Source: Earliella scabrosa
Taxonomy: Eukaryota > Basidiomycota > Agaricomycetes > Polyporales > Polyporaceae
NCBI GenBank assembly: GCA_022605405.1
Contig: JABYQQ010000011.1
Coordinates: 1,585,942-1,649,941 of the forward strand
Length of the DNA stretch: 64,000 nt
Reading direction: 5' to 3'
Shown here: positions 21,227 through 33,800 of the stretch, piece after piece
How positions within the stretch are numbered: the first letter of the stretch is position 1
How the letters are laid out: each line of letters starts with the position of its first letter
The notes under the pieces: model-generated
What the model saw: only the letters and a program-made list of their open reading frames with translations
Database searches by the model: none
Told to the model about the DNA's origin: nothing
Position numbers and translations under genes: made by a program

Positions 21227-23967
21227 ATGCCGCGCAAGATGCCAACAGCACTCCCAGCGGGCGCGAACAATGGACAAACCACGCCACTGTCTACGACAGC
21301 TCCAGCTCTACCGATGGACGTGTTTCTTGACGTGAGTTTTGCCCCAATTGTCTTGTTCCTCGCGGTTGGCGCTAATCGTAGTCCAGATCGCGTCATGGAT
21401 GCATCCGATGGACGTGCTGCACTGTGCGCGAGCGTCCAAAGTACTCCGGAAAGTCCTTCTATCCAGAGCTAACCGCACAACGTGGATCTCCGCTCTGGGC
21501 TCATTGGCAAAGCTCCCTCCCTGTCCCGAGGACATGTCTGAGCCACTGTACACGGCGCTGGTCTTTGACGATCATTGCTTTGTGAGTCTGCAGACCTCCT
21601 CCACAATCTACTTGACGGCTGATTCGCCTACTAATCAGGCGTGCGGAGTGTCCGAGGCCTTCGCCGTCAATTATGCCCTGCGTGTCAGATTGTGTGACGG
21701 ATGTTTTGAGGACAAGTGCGTGCTTCTTCTGCCTCGTTGGAGTTGCTACTGTAGGACCGTGTCTCCTCTCCAGTGTCGTGGATGGAACGACTCTCTTCAA
21801 CAAGGTTCCGGACGCAATCCGTGACGTGGTAACAATGCTGCTTCCAGCAGAGATGTTAGACGGTACGTAGTACTCTGTCTCGTCATTACCACGTCTGCCT
21901 AACATGTCGACCACAGAGGAGTCCTACGAATCGGAACACGACCCAATTGACCACCGTGTGCGAGACAGGTACTTCAAGCCGCACGCCCAGGCGCTCCTCC
22001 ATTTCCTCACCTACTCGATGTCTCCGGGCACGATAGCCAAATTGAAGCCCGCTCTAACTTGTCATGTCGCTGCTGTCTCCGAGCGATACAGGGTGAGTAA
22101 CGTCGACTGTCGAGAGAGGATACATCGCTGACGTGACGCTCATACTCCCGCAGCACGCGGAGCTGTTGCACGAGTGGGAAGAGGCTGTCGCTAGGGCGCA
22201 GAAGGAACCGAGAAACGAATACGACAACGATACCCCCATGTGGAGAGGCTTGTCAGTTGATCTGGCCACCTACCGACTGTATCCCCATTTACTGACTGGC
22301 ATCATTACATCTGCGGCTATGGACAGCTTGCATGGAGGTGGCGAATATGATGAGACAGATTATTCTGACTACTCAACGTCTGACACTGCCTCCGAACATG
22401 AAGACTACGAAGACACAGAATACTCAGACTCTGGAAGTGAACCTGCCAGTGAGCCAGAGTCGTTAAATGCCACAGCCCCGACGCATGCCGTCATATCTGG
22501 CCACCGCACGCACAAGTCCTCAATTAAACTCAGTGTGTCACCTCCAGAACTGTCTCATCGATACTCCACTGACACTTTGCCACGGCATTGTTCGCAAAGT
22601 TCTAGCGCAGAGCAAACCCGCCAAGCAGATTCGCCTCGAGCAGCGCAAGCGTCACGAGCGGGACGACGCCGCATATGCTCGCCTCGTTAACGCACGCACT
22701 GCGGAGCTTTTGCGTCTCATTGAGAAGCTCCCTGCGGGCGAACTAGACGGGATACACCGGGACATGCTTCCGAACGTTACTGACGCGGCCGAGTTGTTCT
22801 CCGAACTCATCGAAGGTCTCGTCGATGATAGCGATCCGATCACCAGCGTGGACGATATTGGCGGCGACACAGCCGAGCTCTGGGAAGTCCTCGATACATA
22901 CAAGAGCGAGGTGATCGACGCGCTCGCGCAAAGCATCCCCGGCGCGCACAATGACATATATGGTGCGGACACGAGGAAGGTACTCGCAAGGGCTTCGGCG
23001 CTGTTCGTGTGCAAGGAATGCTCTTCTGTGAAGCCAAAGGTCGCGGGTGGGCCGGTGATGGCGGAAGCATGGCCCAAGATCAACGCGCACTGGCGCACGT
23101 GCCACCCGCACGAATCGTTTTACGAAGCGGGACAGGGCATCGACGACCCCAGGGTGCGCGCGAAATGGTGGTGGGAAGGGCATAATACAGTGAAGGCGAT
23201 CCTGGATGCGGCAGGGCTTTCTCAAGCGAAGACAGCAAAAATCGTGGGACTTGAACAGCTCGTGCGGGAGGGGCGGCTGTTCTGTGGGTGCGGTGACCCT
23301 TCCCTCGAGCAGCCGGGAGAACTTACGTGGGGGAAGCTGGTGCGTACATGACCACTCGAAAAGTTCTATGCTCACGTCAGGTCATCACTGGACTAAAGGT
23401 TCTCCACGTCCATCGACACCTTCAGATGAATCAGGCCTTCGGGACGGACTGGTGAGTGGCTCAGCCCAATTTGAGCCGACATTCACTTGATATCTTGCGT
23501 TAATGGCAGCGCCCGACTGGTCGACGGGAATGTGTACGCGTGGATCGACGATCACAGTCTTCCAGACTGTATTCGCCATATCCCTAGGCACACACGCATG
23601 GACCCGAAAGTTGTATCGGCATCGAGGAGGTGCATGCTACCTGATGAGCAGACGCGAGGGCAGGTCCTGGGGTGCCTGGCGCGGTGCCCGGAGGGTGCCG
23701 CTGTCGTTTGTCGTGTCTGCGAGACGATCTTGCAAGGGATAGACGGAACTTTGGATGCGACTGCGACACGTCGTGCCAAAATCATGGATGTCGCGATGTT
23801 GCCGAAGTCCGCGGAAGCTATCGTGTACCACATGCAGGCAAAGTGGGTTTCCGCGTACCTCGTCTCACAAACAGAAAGCGTTGACTGACCCATCCCGTTT
23901 ATCCAGGCACGGCAGGCGATTTGAAGAGCAATGTGTGGTTATCAGGAACATTGATATTACTTCCTGA
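21227..23967 (+). CDS. F-box protein with C-terminal zinc-binding-like motifs, copy A
   Basis: Ten exons from ATG 21227 give ~713 residues. Exon 7 onward is certain, but the 22448/22600 junction is tentative. The F-box spans ~28-75 (LPMDVFLD, IASWMHPMDVLHCARASKVL), followed by LPPCPEDMSEPLYTALVFD, a usual agaricomycete F-box continuation. Then come a Cys pair (ACG..CDGC), an acidic Ser/Glu/Asp stretch (~350-400), a C-x2-C..H-x3-H motif (CKECSS..HWRTCH), FCGCGDPSL, and a final C-x2-C..H-x4-H motif (CRVC..HMQAKH). This fits an SCF ubiquitin-ligase adaptor with zinc-finger-like substrate modules. Copy B at 44009-47050 shares motif order, and its F-box and Cys-pair exons have identical lengths (195 and 77 nt). 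The ligand is unknown. Confidence 0.8.
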
Positions 23968-24217
23968 GTCGCCTGCAAGCGTCTTGATTGGTTGGTTATG
24001 TACTTGACCTGGGAGCATGTGAATGCCATCTCCTCATCTCCCTGGGGGTTGTACAATGCTGCTAGGATAGTGTCTGAGAGCGTCGGACCACTGGTACTAG
24101 AGTAATAGCTATAGCTATGAGGTTTGAAGAAAATCATCCGTTGGCTGACACAAACTTGATGGCATCGGCGCATGTATGTAGCAAAGCATTTGTGTTACTC
24201 GAATGCCATATTGGACA

Positions 24218-24868
24218 CTATTGCCTATGCTGACTCCACTCCTCTAGAATGCTCGGATGATTCTCTTTAAGCAGCTTGAGCAAGGTCTCCAGCAAATCTA
24301 CCAGGCAATCGTAGGAGCCCTCCCCTCTCATGGTTACCGCCGGCACCGGCATAGCTTGCCTGGACCGGCGTCGCTTCTTCAGGTTCTGAAACAGCTTTGA
24401 GGAGGGTTCCGAGGTTTCTAAAAGGACCGGCTGGAGCGCTCTGAGGTCGGTCCAGAGCACCTTCAAGAAATCGGCAAGTAAAGTACCGCACTCGCCGCAG
24501 CACTCGCGTGCGTAGCTCAGTAGATTGGTGATCGCTGCCCATCTGTCGTCGTCATATTCCGGCCAGTCCTTGAAGATGGGACAAGTTTCGTCCTTTCCGC
24601 CAAGTACTAAGAATGCCGTGCCGCGCTGGTAGACCAGCTCGCTTATGCTGGATGCAACAAACAGGAGAGCGTACTCCCTGACGAGACAGTATCGCAGCGA
24701 TGTCTCATCATGCCGTGGTGGGGGTTCCAACTCCGTGAGCGCACGCCGATAGACGATGCACAGAATTGACCAGCCAAATGACTCGACGTCATGGATAGCA
24801 TCGTGCACGATCTTCTGGTCCAGTGATTTCGCGCGGAGGAGATCTGTCGCTCCCGACGTTGCAGTGGG
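24218..24868 (-). pseudogene. FunK1-like protein kinase C-lobe fragment
   Basis: A minus-strand frame ends at TAG 24218-24220. It starts near 24868 after a possible acceptor and contains HDAIHDVESFGWSILCIVY, the segment after the activation loop in fungal FunK1-type kinases. About 160 residues of unfamiliar C-terminal helix-rich sequence follow. The N-lobe, HRD catalytic loop and DFG equivalent were not found upstream, where the frame is closed. It is either a truncated pseudogene or the last exon of a gene whose upstream exons I failed to see. The kinase call rests on one motif. Confidence 0.45.
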
Positions 24869-25491
24869 CTGGCAAATTCGGGATATGTCAGAGAACTACT
24901 CAAAATGGAACCAGCGCAATCGAGCTCACCGCCAGCTCAACCAGTTGATTCATGGGGTAGAGATGAGATATCAAGCGTCCGAAGCTTCCGATCTTGCCTT
25001 CAACAGTCAGCGGCCGCGGTCCCAATCACTAGTGTTGCTGAGGCTGGTAGTACCTTGATCTTGGTATAATCGCAAGCGATATCCTTACGGAGCAATTCTC
25101 TATGTTTTTTTTCGTCGATCAACTAGTTCACCATAAGTTATTGCTGCGCTGAAACTTGTATATGGCCTTACAGGTGGGTCCAGGTGGGCCGTTGCAGTAG
25201 ATTCAGAGGGTTTTGCGAGGTTGTGAAAGAGTGCGACTCGTGGCAAGCTCGAGGTCAGTCGGTGGCTCGGACCGGTTATTCCCGAACTGCAAGCGCCTCT
25301 ATGATGTCACGACGGTGCAGAGTCCAGACGCACAAAGGGATGAATTGAGGGCACCCCCGCCTGGCGACATGAAATGCAATTGTATTACGGTCTAGCGAAA
25401 ACGTACAAACAGGATGTATAGAAGGATCTGTTAACACAAAGACAAAATAGAACATGCATGCTGTCCCGCGGTCACGCACAGAGAACACGGT
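24869..25491. other. Intergenic / possible kinase remnant flank
   Basis: About 620 bp between the kinase fragment and the 3' end of the RhoGEF gene. The first 200 bp could hold decayed kinase exons (a DWD triplet is readable near 25020), but no intact frame remains. Confidence 0.35.
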
Positions 25492-28400
25492 CTACTCCCT
25501 CTGTAGCTCTCTGAGGACCTGTTGGAACCGGAGGGTCCACCAACCCCGCTCTTCGCGCTCTCCATCAACCGCGTCCCGTCGCTGGCCCTTGGACGCCTCA
25601 TCCATCTGTATGGACGGGCTCTTCGGCAGGGGCAGACCAGAGGAGAGAATGCCCACAAGCGACTGCCGCGTGTCGATCTCGCCGTCCTCCATCATCGCGC
25701 CGGGCAGAGACGGGAACGACAGCGAGCGCACAGTATGCTGTCTGCACTTCCGCAGCGCGCCGTACAGCTCCTGGCGTGCAGCCCCCTCGTCGTCGCCGCC
25801 TTCCGGGGCTGGAAGCGCAAGCGTGACAGAGACGACGCGGGTGTCTTCTCCGATGAAGCCGGTGTCGAGGTGACCGGGACTGATTGAGACCAAATTGAGA
25901 GTGACCGCGCCGTCTGGAGGTAGAACAACGTGAGTATGCGCGCAGCCCGATGAGCTCGATGATGTGCTCACCACTTCCTTCATAGATGTCGAGTATCCGA
26001 GAGAGTCCCGAGCCAGGGAGGAGACGACACCTCTGCTCGCCTGCGGAGTCACTCCTTGAGACGTCCTCATCTGACGGGCTCGCCAGCACAATCAAGTCCG
26101 AGAAGACCATCGCATTCAGCATCCGTCCCTGCGGCTCTTCGCGCTCGATATCCTGACGATGCCCATGCGCCCTAGCATTGTCCGCCGCAGCCTTGAAAGC
26201 TCCCTTCGACACAGACCCAGACCGTCCACGAGAGCCGACGATAGGAAAGTGGTCCGACTTCGGAGTGACCAGTATAGAGCCGCTCGACGCAGAGGAGAGA
26301 CTGTCCGAGGTCGGCACAGAGACGATCGACGACGCGAACGAGCTGATGGACCCGCTACGACTCCGGCGCGCGTCCCAGTCGCGCACCGCAGTCACTAGCT
26401 TTGACATGCGCTGCGCGGGACGCCTCAAGCTGTTTGCTTTGGCCGCTGGCGTACGAGGTTCCGCGACAGGAGTGTCGTTGTGCATCCGGACCGATGTCCT
26501 GGGCGCGCTGGAACTGGACGTGCTGTCCGGCTGTAGCAGTGTTCCGTACCAGAGCAGCCGGCGCGCGCGTCGAGCCAGAGGTGCAGCGTCGCAAAGGCCA
26601 TCTATCCTAGACGCCAGGTCCTTGACGAAGTCGTACTCGTCCTCGCGCGCCTTGACTTCTTCCATGACCTTCACGGACATCCGGGTAGAGCACAACAGGG
26701 ACACTGCAGCCAAGTGATCGTGATGGTCGCTCGGCGTCACTTCGCAGAGTTTCTGTTCAGCACGTTTCAGCGCACGATCAAGGCATGGTACGGAATATGG
26801 ACACATACCTGGAACACTTCGAGATAGTGGTGGAGTCTGGCGGCAGCCTCCTCGAACAGCTTCTCGAGCGCCCACTCGCCCTCCACCCTCTCCCTCTCCT
26901 TCATGCGCAGATATTCTCCAAGCTCGCCACCGTCCTTCTCCGCGTGCCACCTGATCGTGTCCCGGACGCTCTCCAGCTTCACCAGGTAGGGCATATAGAT
27001 CTCCAGCTGCGGAACGAACGCCCTCAGCGTCCCGGCCACCCGCTCCACGACCGCGCCAGTCTTCCAGACGGCGACAACGCCCGAGAGCGCGCGCGCGACG
27101 GCGACGTGCAGGTTGACGATGTCCTCGAGCCAGTCGAAGAGGCGTGCAACGTCGGGCGGGAGACCGAGCAGCCAGGTACGAGTGTCCCGTGCGCGCAGAG
27201 GGACGAAGTACGTGCGGATGACGTGCCGTGAGGACTTGATGAACGTCTTCTCCGAGTCGTAGAGGCTGTAGATGAGTTCTTGGCGAGCCATCTCGGTAGG
27301 GCCGTAGCGTTTGCTCAGAGACTCGTAGACATCGGGAGGCAGAGTAGAGCGCCAGGTGCCAGAGAGCTCAGGGTTCGCCTGATGTCGAGACTTCGACGGA
27401 GGGGGTGGAGGCGGCGGCGGAGGTGTTGCGACTCGTTGGACGGGACTTAGGGGCTCGTCATAGACCGACTCAGGGCTTGACACAGAAGACATCGAGGTTG
27501 TGTCGAGAGAGCGCCGTCTAGCACGCCCAGTCTCGGGAGCAGCCACAGGTGGCATAGCCGGCGAGCGAGACGCAGATCTAGAACGATTGCGAGAGCGAGA
27601 TGTCGGCGCAGTATCACGAGGGATCCAGGCAGAAGGCTCAGCTACGGGAGTCCTGTCTTGTTCATAGTCGTCGTAGCTAGCATCGTCGTATACGGGCGAC
27701 CTGCCGCCCATAGCCCCTTTAGCCTTGGACGTTAGAGTCTCGAAGAGCGCCGCCGCGCCATGGCTTAGTTCCTTGCTGAAGCGGACTTGATCCTCCCATG
27801 CGCTGTCGGCAACTGAGATGTCGCTGTCTACACGCGGCAGTCGTGGCCTACCAGACCACGCGCTCTCGATAAGCTCCAGCGGCATCCGGACAGAGTGGTC
27901 TTCGTCAGGGGTCGCATTGTTGCCGTTGTACGATAGGGAATCTGGGATACCGAATGCAAGACGTTCGCGCGCGCCAGAGTCTTCAGGTCGGCGAGGTCCG
28001 GCATCCCAAGCCTCAGCGAGAACACGAGAGCCACGAGATACAGATGCAGTAGACTCCCGAGCGCCGTGGGCGTCTTCACGGACCGACATGGACATCGCCC
28101 TAGTACGCTTGCGTTCATTGTTGCCAGAAGACCGACCAGAAGTAGTATTACGCGACCTAGAACCATGTTGTGGAGAGGGAGTGCCATGTTGCGGTAGCGG
28201 GGAGGTCGTCCGAGATGGCATAGGAGACCTTGAACGAGGTGACGCGGATGCTGACATTGGCGATACAGAGCGTCGACGATCCCCAGTATCCAGGTGCGTA
28301 GAACGGTCTTGCTTCTCCACGCGTTCGCTCTCGCGGACACCAAGACTGGTCGAAGGTCGCTTCCATGAGGTGTGGTTGTGTCGTAGAGAACGCATATTCT

Positions 28401-30367
28401 GTTCTTCATTGTCCTCGGTGTTCTTGGGTTGGTGGGGTGATACAGTGCGGTTCTGAGTGCTTCTGTGAGCTGGAGTACGCCGGAGACGAGCATTGTCCAC
28501 ATCTTCGTCAGAGTACATGGACTCAGCGTCCGATTCAGACGCAGAGCTGTACTGGTTATGATGCGGGACTGGAGATTTACGCTGACTAGCAGACGTTCGC
28601 GCGTCTTGAAGATCTGCCGAACCGCCTATCGCCAAGCCCTGCGAGCTGCAATTCACATCGCTCTCCCTCCGCGTAAAGCTAGGTCTTGCGCCAGAGGGGG
28701 AACTTCGGCCATAGTCACGTTGCAGCCCATCGACGAGCCCCATGAGCGCTTCTTGTCTTCGCTTGTCGTGAACGCCGTCCGACTGACGAGAGGATCGAGA
28801 GGGGGCTCGAGGAGGCTCGTCATCGTAGATGCTCCCGTCGTCATCCTCATAAAACAGAGGCTCGTCTGTGAGGAGCGAGTGTTCGGATAGGCGGTCGTCA
28901 TAGAGGCTCTCATCGTCAGACAACGAGGGATCTGCTTCGCGTTTGCCGGAGTTGAACTCCTGGACCTTCAACCCAAGACCGACGGCTGTGTTTCGGCGGG
29001 CGTGTCTACCGGCCGAAGTGGCGGAGGCTTCTTTCTGAAACCGCACCCTGGGGGACTCTCGTGGGGGACTACGGGGGATATTGGGGGAAGGTGGAAGGGT
29101 CCGCGCTTCCGCCGGAGAGAACCATTGAGAGCGCCGATTTCGACCTTTCACGCTGCGGTCACTTTCCGAGGAACTTGGCACGATGACTGCATTCGTCACG
29201 ACCAATCTCCCGGGAGAATGACTGAGACTGACCCGTCGTTCAAGCTCAGATCCACTGTCACTAGGGAGAGGGCGATCGCGTCGATTGAGCTTGGGAAGAG
29301 GTAACGAGCTTTGGGGCAGAGGTGATGCCGGTGAACGAACTGGTTGTGGCGTCGAAAGCGTTGCTGACCGTTGCGTAGGTTGAGGTGTACCTGGGTTTGA
29401 CCTGGAGTTACTCTCGGGCTTGAGCCGCGGGAGAGATGACACAGTCTTCAATGATGGTTTGGAGGTGGACGAGAGAGACTCATTCGGCCTGAAGCGGTCT
29501 CTGGGAGAGCGCATCTCTAGCTGATACGTTTGCAAGTTGATGAGATGGTACCACATATTGATCTGGGATATGAATACGTACGCTAGATTCGGAGCCGGAG
29601 TGGGCACCATAATCAGGCGGCGATGTGACGACGTCTTCTGGCTGTGGGGAGCGTGACGATGATATAGCAGGAGGGAAAATGCTTCGACGAGCGGGAGATT
29701 TGAGAGCTGACTTGGGGGCGGGAGAACGCATAGGATTGAGTCGCGGAATAGCACTAGTGACACTGGGATCTGGCGTGCCGCGCATGCTACTCGGTGTTGG
29801 TGGAGGGATGGACATGACTGAAGGAGACACTCCCACGTCTTCTCGTCTACGTCTCGAAGACCCGGATTGAGAGGAGGACATGGATTGTGCGTCGGTATGG
29901 TCGCTATGATCCGACTTGGGCTGAGGCGACTGGGTCATCCTGTCCACCGTGTCCCGCAAGGATGGAAGCAGCTGAGTTTCGAGCAATGGAATATCTCCAA
30001 GCTGACTCATTCGCCGCTCCCGAGGGTCTCTCGTAGCCACAGTCTCGGAGACGATGGGCGAGGCAGTAGAACGCGTACCACTCGTCCGTCCGTAAGGAGA
30101 CCGCCCCATCAGTTTCCCGACCGTGCCAAAAGGAGAGTCTCGCTCATCCGTCCCCTCCGTCGACGAGCGTGGCGATGAGATTGGTTCTCGGGGCCCATCT
30201 ATTGGAATGGACTTGGCGGATGTCAACCCCGCGGCTGTAGCGTAGTGAGACGGCGGTAGAAAGGTAGGCGGGCGTGAATATTTTGAGTTGGGCGTCGCAG
30301 GGAAGAAGGAGCTGTCGGGAGCGGGAGAGCGAGATTTGCTGCGAGCGTGCGAGCGACCAAAAGGCAT
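25492..30367 (-). CDS. RhoGEF (Dbl-homology domain) with long disordered N-terminus
   Basis: Four exons (30367-29582, 29520-26809, 26752-25972, 25913-25492) give ~1566 residues ending in TAG. About 1000 N-terminal residues are Ser/Pro/Arg-rich, with acidic DDES and YDD patches, a PPPPPPPPP run before the catalytic domain and many SP sites, suggesting phosphorylation. The Dbl-homology domain spans ~1009-1200 (RQELIYSLYDSEKTFI, ALSGVVAVWK, LEIYMPYLVK), with a helix split by an intron at 26808-26753. Downstream, FSDLIVLASP and GAVTLNLVSISP suggest a divergent PH-like region interrupted by Ser-rich inserts. It would catalyse GDP/GTP exchange on a Rho/Cdc42-type GTPase and so control polarity or wall synthesis. 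Partners cannot be read from sequence. An upstream TTG was rejected in favour of ATG 30367. Confidence 0.85.
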
Positions 30368-30847
30368 GTCAGGCAGCAAGAGCAACACCAGCGGAGAGAG
30401 CAAGCTGGAAAGACAACTAACGCAATAAGCGCTTGCAATCAACGTCGTCTGCGTGACCCCGTGTCACAGAGGCGTGACCACTGACTATGTTACGCTATGA
30501 CGACCCTGACCACGTGGGAGAGCAAATATCGTCGGCACTTGCCGGCGGTCTAGACAAGTTGAAGGACTATTACTTTGTAACCTCTACCGCTTGACCTCCA
30601 ACTACAACCTCCCCTGCAAGTTACTGGTCGAGGTTACAAGGATTGCGACAGGCTGAGTGAGTATCTGGCTACATAGTACTTACTTGGTAGTAGCAACCCA
30701 GGACAAATATTGATCGAATTAACATCAAATTCTTATCTAGGCGAACCAGGTTCTCAGCGACGCGATAGCGTCATTCGCATATTTGTCGCTCAACGCCCTC
30801 CCACAGTCTGTTCCTCCTTTCACCCTCACTACACATATGCTCTACTA
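30368..30847. promoter_or_regulatory. Divergent promoter region with CACGTG box
   Basis: 480 bp between the RhoGEF (minus) and SulP transporter (plus) start codons. A palindromic CACGTG (30511-30516), the site for bHLH factors of the Cbf1/Pho4/USF type, lies ~145 bp from the RhoGEF ATG and ~335 bp from the transporter ATG. No clear TATA box. Functional use is an inference. Confidence 0.4.
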
Positions 30848-33800
30848 ATGTCACGCAATTCTCCAGACTCGGACACACCAGGCGCTTTCGCTGCTGACAG
30901 CGCACTTATGTCACTCGGGAATGCCCACGAAGAAGGTTCTGCCGCTGTTCGCGATGCGGAAGCGTACTTGCGAATGCAGAGTAGCTCCCCACCCACTCGC
31001 GCAGGGTACTTTAATGCTTAACTTTGTGCCCGCTCCTGGACTGATCAGCCATCTCCTGCAGATTGCTACAGCCTCTCGGCGGAAGCCTCATATCTCCTAT
31101 GGCCAGGTCCTTTGCGTCCCGCCATACTCCCCTAGCCTTGCACTCGCAGGACACCATCCGGGACAGCACCGTCGAGATTTCGGGCATGGATATGCGTAGC
31201 CCGACATTCCCCACCCAGTCGCACGAGACTTTCATCTTCCCCGACATTAGCTCCACGCCCTCTGAACGCGAACTTCCCGTGCCACATACTGCTGCGTCCT
31301 CGGTGCTCTCTTTCAGGCCTGCGGAAGACGTCAGTGACCTCGAGGCATCCACGTCGACCCTCTCCACACAGGACGCCGGCACTATGACCCCGCGAGCCCG
31401 GCCTAGCACCTCCCGCTCTGCACTTTCTGTCCTCATCGCTCGTCACGACGAGCAATCCCGTTCCAGGGAGGGCTCACCCGTAACATACTCCAACGAGCCT
31501 ACGCCGGTCCCCCCTCGCCCAGACGCCATGTTGCCATCCAACCTACGTGAACAGCCTGGCACCTCGGCTGTATCGAAAGCCCGGAGCGCATCACCAGGAC
31601 GAGATGAAGCCCACTTTGACTCTTCCAACGAGAGTGTGCCGCTGCTTGCCGATCTGGAGGCGAACCACCGGACATATCACACGAACGGTCACCGCTTTCC
31701 GGAAGCTGTTGGCAAGTCTAGCGCTCGTGGTGCTGTGACGGCCGCCACTTTGCGAATAGCAAAAAGCTCTGGTCCCTTGGCGAAGGACGCGTTGAAATCA
31801 ATACCGGCGGTGATACTCGGAACTTTGCTCAACATATTGGATGGCATCTCTTGTACGTCCGAGATCATGCGCTCTACTGCAACCGACTGACTTCGCACTG
31901 GAAGACGGGATGATCATCTTTCCTACCTCAGGGGTCTTTGCTGACCTCGGAGGTGTGGGCGTTTCGATGTTCTTTGTCTCGTGAGGACCCTTCTTCTGGC
32001 CGCCTGGATACCATTGACACATGATACATTCAGGGCAATAATTGCGCAGCTCATCTACTCGGCTGGGGCAAGCGGTTTCGCCGGCGCAAATGGTAGTATG
32101 ATGATAGAGGTCGTTGTGAGTGGTGCATTTGTCCTCCGAGTGGGAGTCTCGCCGCTCATGAGTTCTGTCAAGCCCTTCTTCCATCTCATAGCGAACAGTA
32201 TCGCCGACGAGGTCGGAGAGGACAATCCTCGCGCCATCATTGCGACCACCATGGTCGCCTTCGCGTTCTCTTCCATTCTCACAGGTGGGTTTCCTTTACG
32301 TCTCCTCCGTGAACTCACGTTGAATCACGCCAGTACTGACTCGAGACTCGTGACCGTAGGGTTGACGTTTTTCTTATTGGGAGCATTACGCTTGGGCGCC
32401 CTCATCGGGTTCTTCCCCCGTCACATACTAGTCGGGTAGGTCGTCCACCCCCTTTTTTCCTGTCTTCACACTAACGCGCGCCATTCAGTTGCATCGGCGG
32501 TGTCGGTGTCTTTCTGGTGATCACAGGGTAAGTGAACGGCATAACTCTAGAGCGATCCGGGCTCTCACTGATCCATCTATTCTCGATTATTGTAGGTTGA
32601 CTGTGAGCACCCGCATGTCAGATGACGACTTCTCGCTCTCTTTGGAGACGCTCAAGTTCTTCGTCCTTAATGCGCACAACCTCGCGCTGTGGCTTCCAGC
32701 GTTCGGTCTCGCGGCATTGCTGCGTGTGATCACGCACAAGTGGGATCACCAGTTGATCTTTCCTATTTGTAAGTCTTTGGAGTTGTCGCTCAAGTGGAGT
32801 TTTCGGTAACAAGCGCACACGATATAGATTTCTGTATCATTCCCGCTGTGTTCTACATTGTTGTTGCAGCAGCTCACATAGACCTCGGCACTCTGCGGAG
32901 TAGCGGATGGCTGTTTGACATGGGTGCCTCGAGCGACCCATGGTATCATTTCTACGATTTGTTTGGTGAGTTGTGCCTGCCGTGCCTCAGCAATTCGCCC
33001 GACTCACGGAATCCCTCTTTCGTTCAGACTTCCGCGCCGTCAACTGGGCCGCATTCGGCGCGACTATGCCTACTCAGTTTGCCTTGTGAGTGCAAGAGTG
33101 CGTCGATGTTTCGGTACGGATGGTGATTTTGCGTGGTGCATAGGCTGTTCTTCAACATCCTCCATCCGCCCCTCAACGTACCGGCACTCTGTAAGCTTCG
33201 TCTTGACTAGTCGGCGTATTGCGATTCTCACCTGTCATCGTCATCAGCTTTATCATTGAACCACGATGTTGACACGGACAAGGAGCTTGTCGCCCATGGC
33301 TATTCCAACCTGCTCGCTGGTCTCGTCGGCACTGTGTAAGTCCCGTCCCCTTTCCTCATAGCCATCTCGCGCAATACTCATGCGATGCACAGACCAAACT
33401 ACCTCGTGTATGTGAACACACTATTGTGAGTCAGCAGCCATCACTTGTATCCATCCGACCCGCTGAGGCACGCGCAGGTTCTATCGTGTAGGCGGGGATA
33501 CCCGCATATCTGGTTTCATGCTCGCTGGAGCCACCACAGTGCTATTGTTAGTCGGGACAGGCCCCATCGCCTACATTCGTACGTCCCAATTTTCCTCATT
33601 CTGCCTACCCCAAGCTCACGACAGTTATGCAGCTGTTATGGTTGTCGGCGCGCTCATCTTCGTGCTCGGTATCGACCTCGTCAAAGAAGCGCTCTGGGAC
33701 ACCAGGCATCGCGTGAGCAGAAACGAGTACATCACGATCCTCAGCATCATGGTCGTCATGACCGTCTGGGACTTCGTCATGGGTGTCCTCTTCGGCATCA

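Noticed and set aside
22743..23375. Minus-strand open frame of 210 codons
   Set aside because: Antisense to the large exon of F-box copy A, whose plus-strand reading matches its paralog at 44-47 kb.
25005..25036. CAGCGGCCGCGG..AATCACTAGTG, resembling a cloning-vector polylinker
   Set aside because: The NotI-like and SpeI-like sites are spaced differently from common T-vectors, and flanking DNA is ordinary. Chance is the simpler reading, though contamination could be checked with raw reads.
30443..30700. Additional upstream coding for the RhoGEF
   Set aside because: The frame above ATG 30367 opens only from a TTG and contributes a hydrophobic stretch unlike the rest of the N-terminus.
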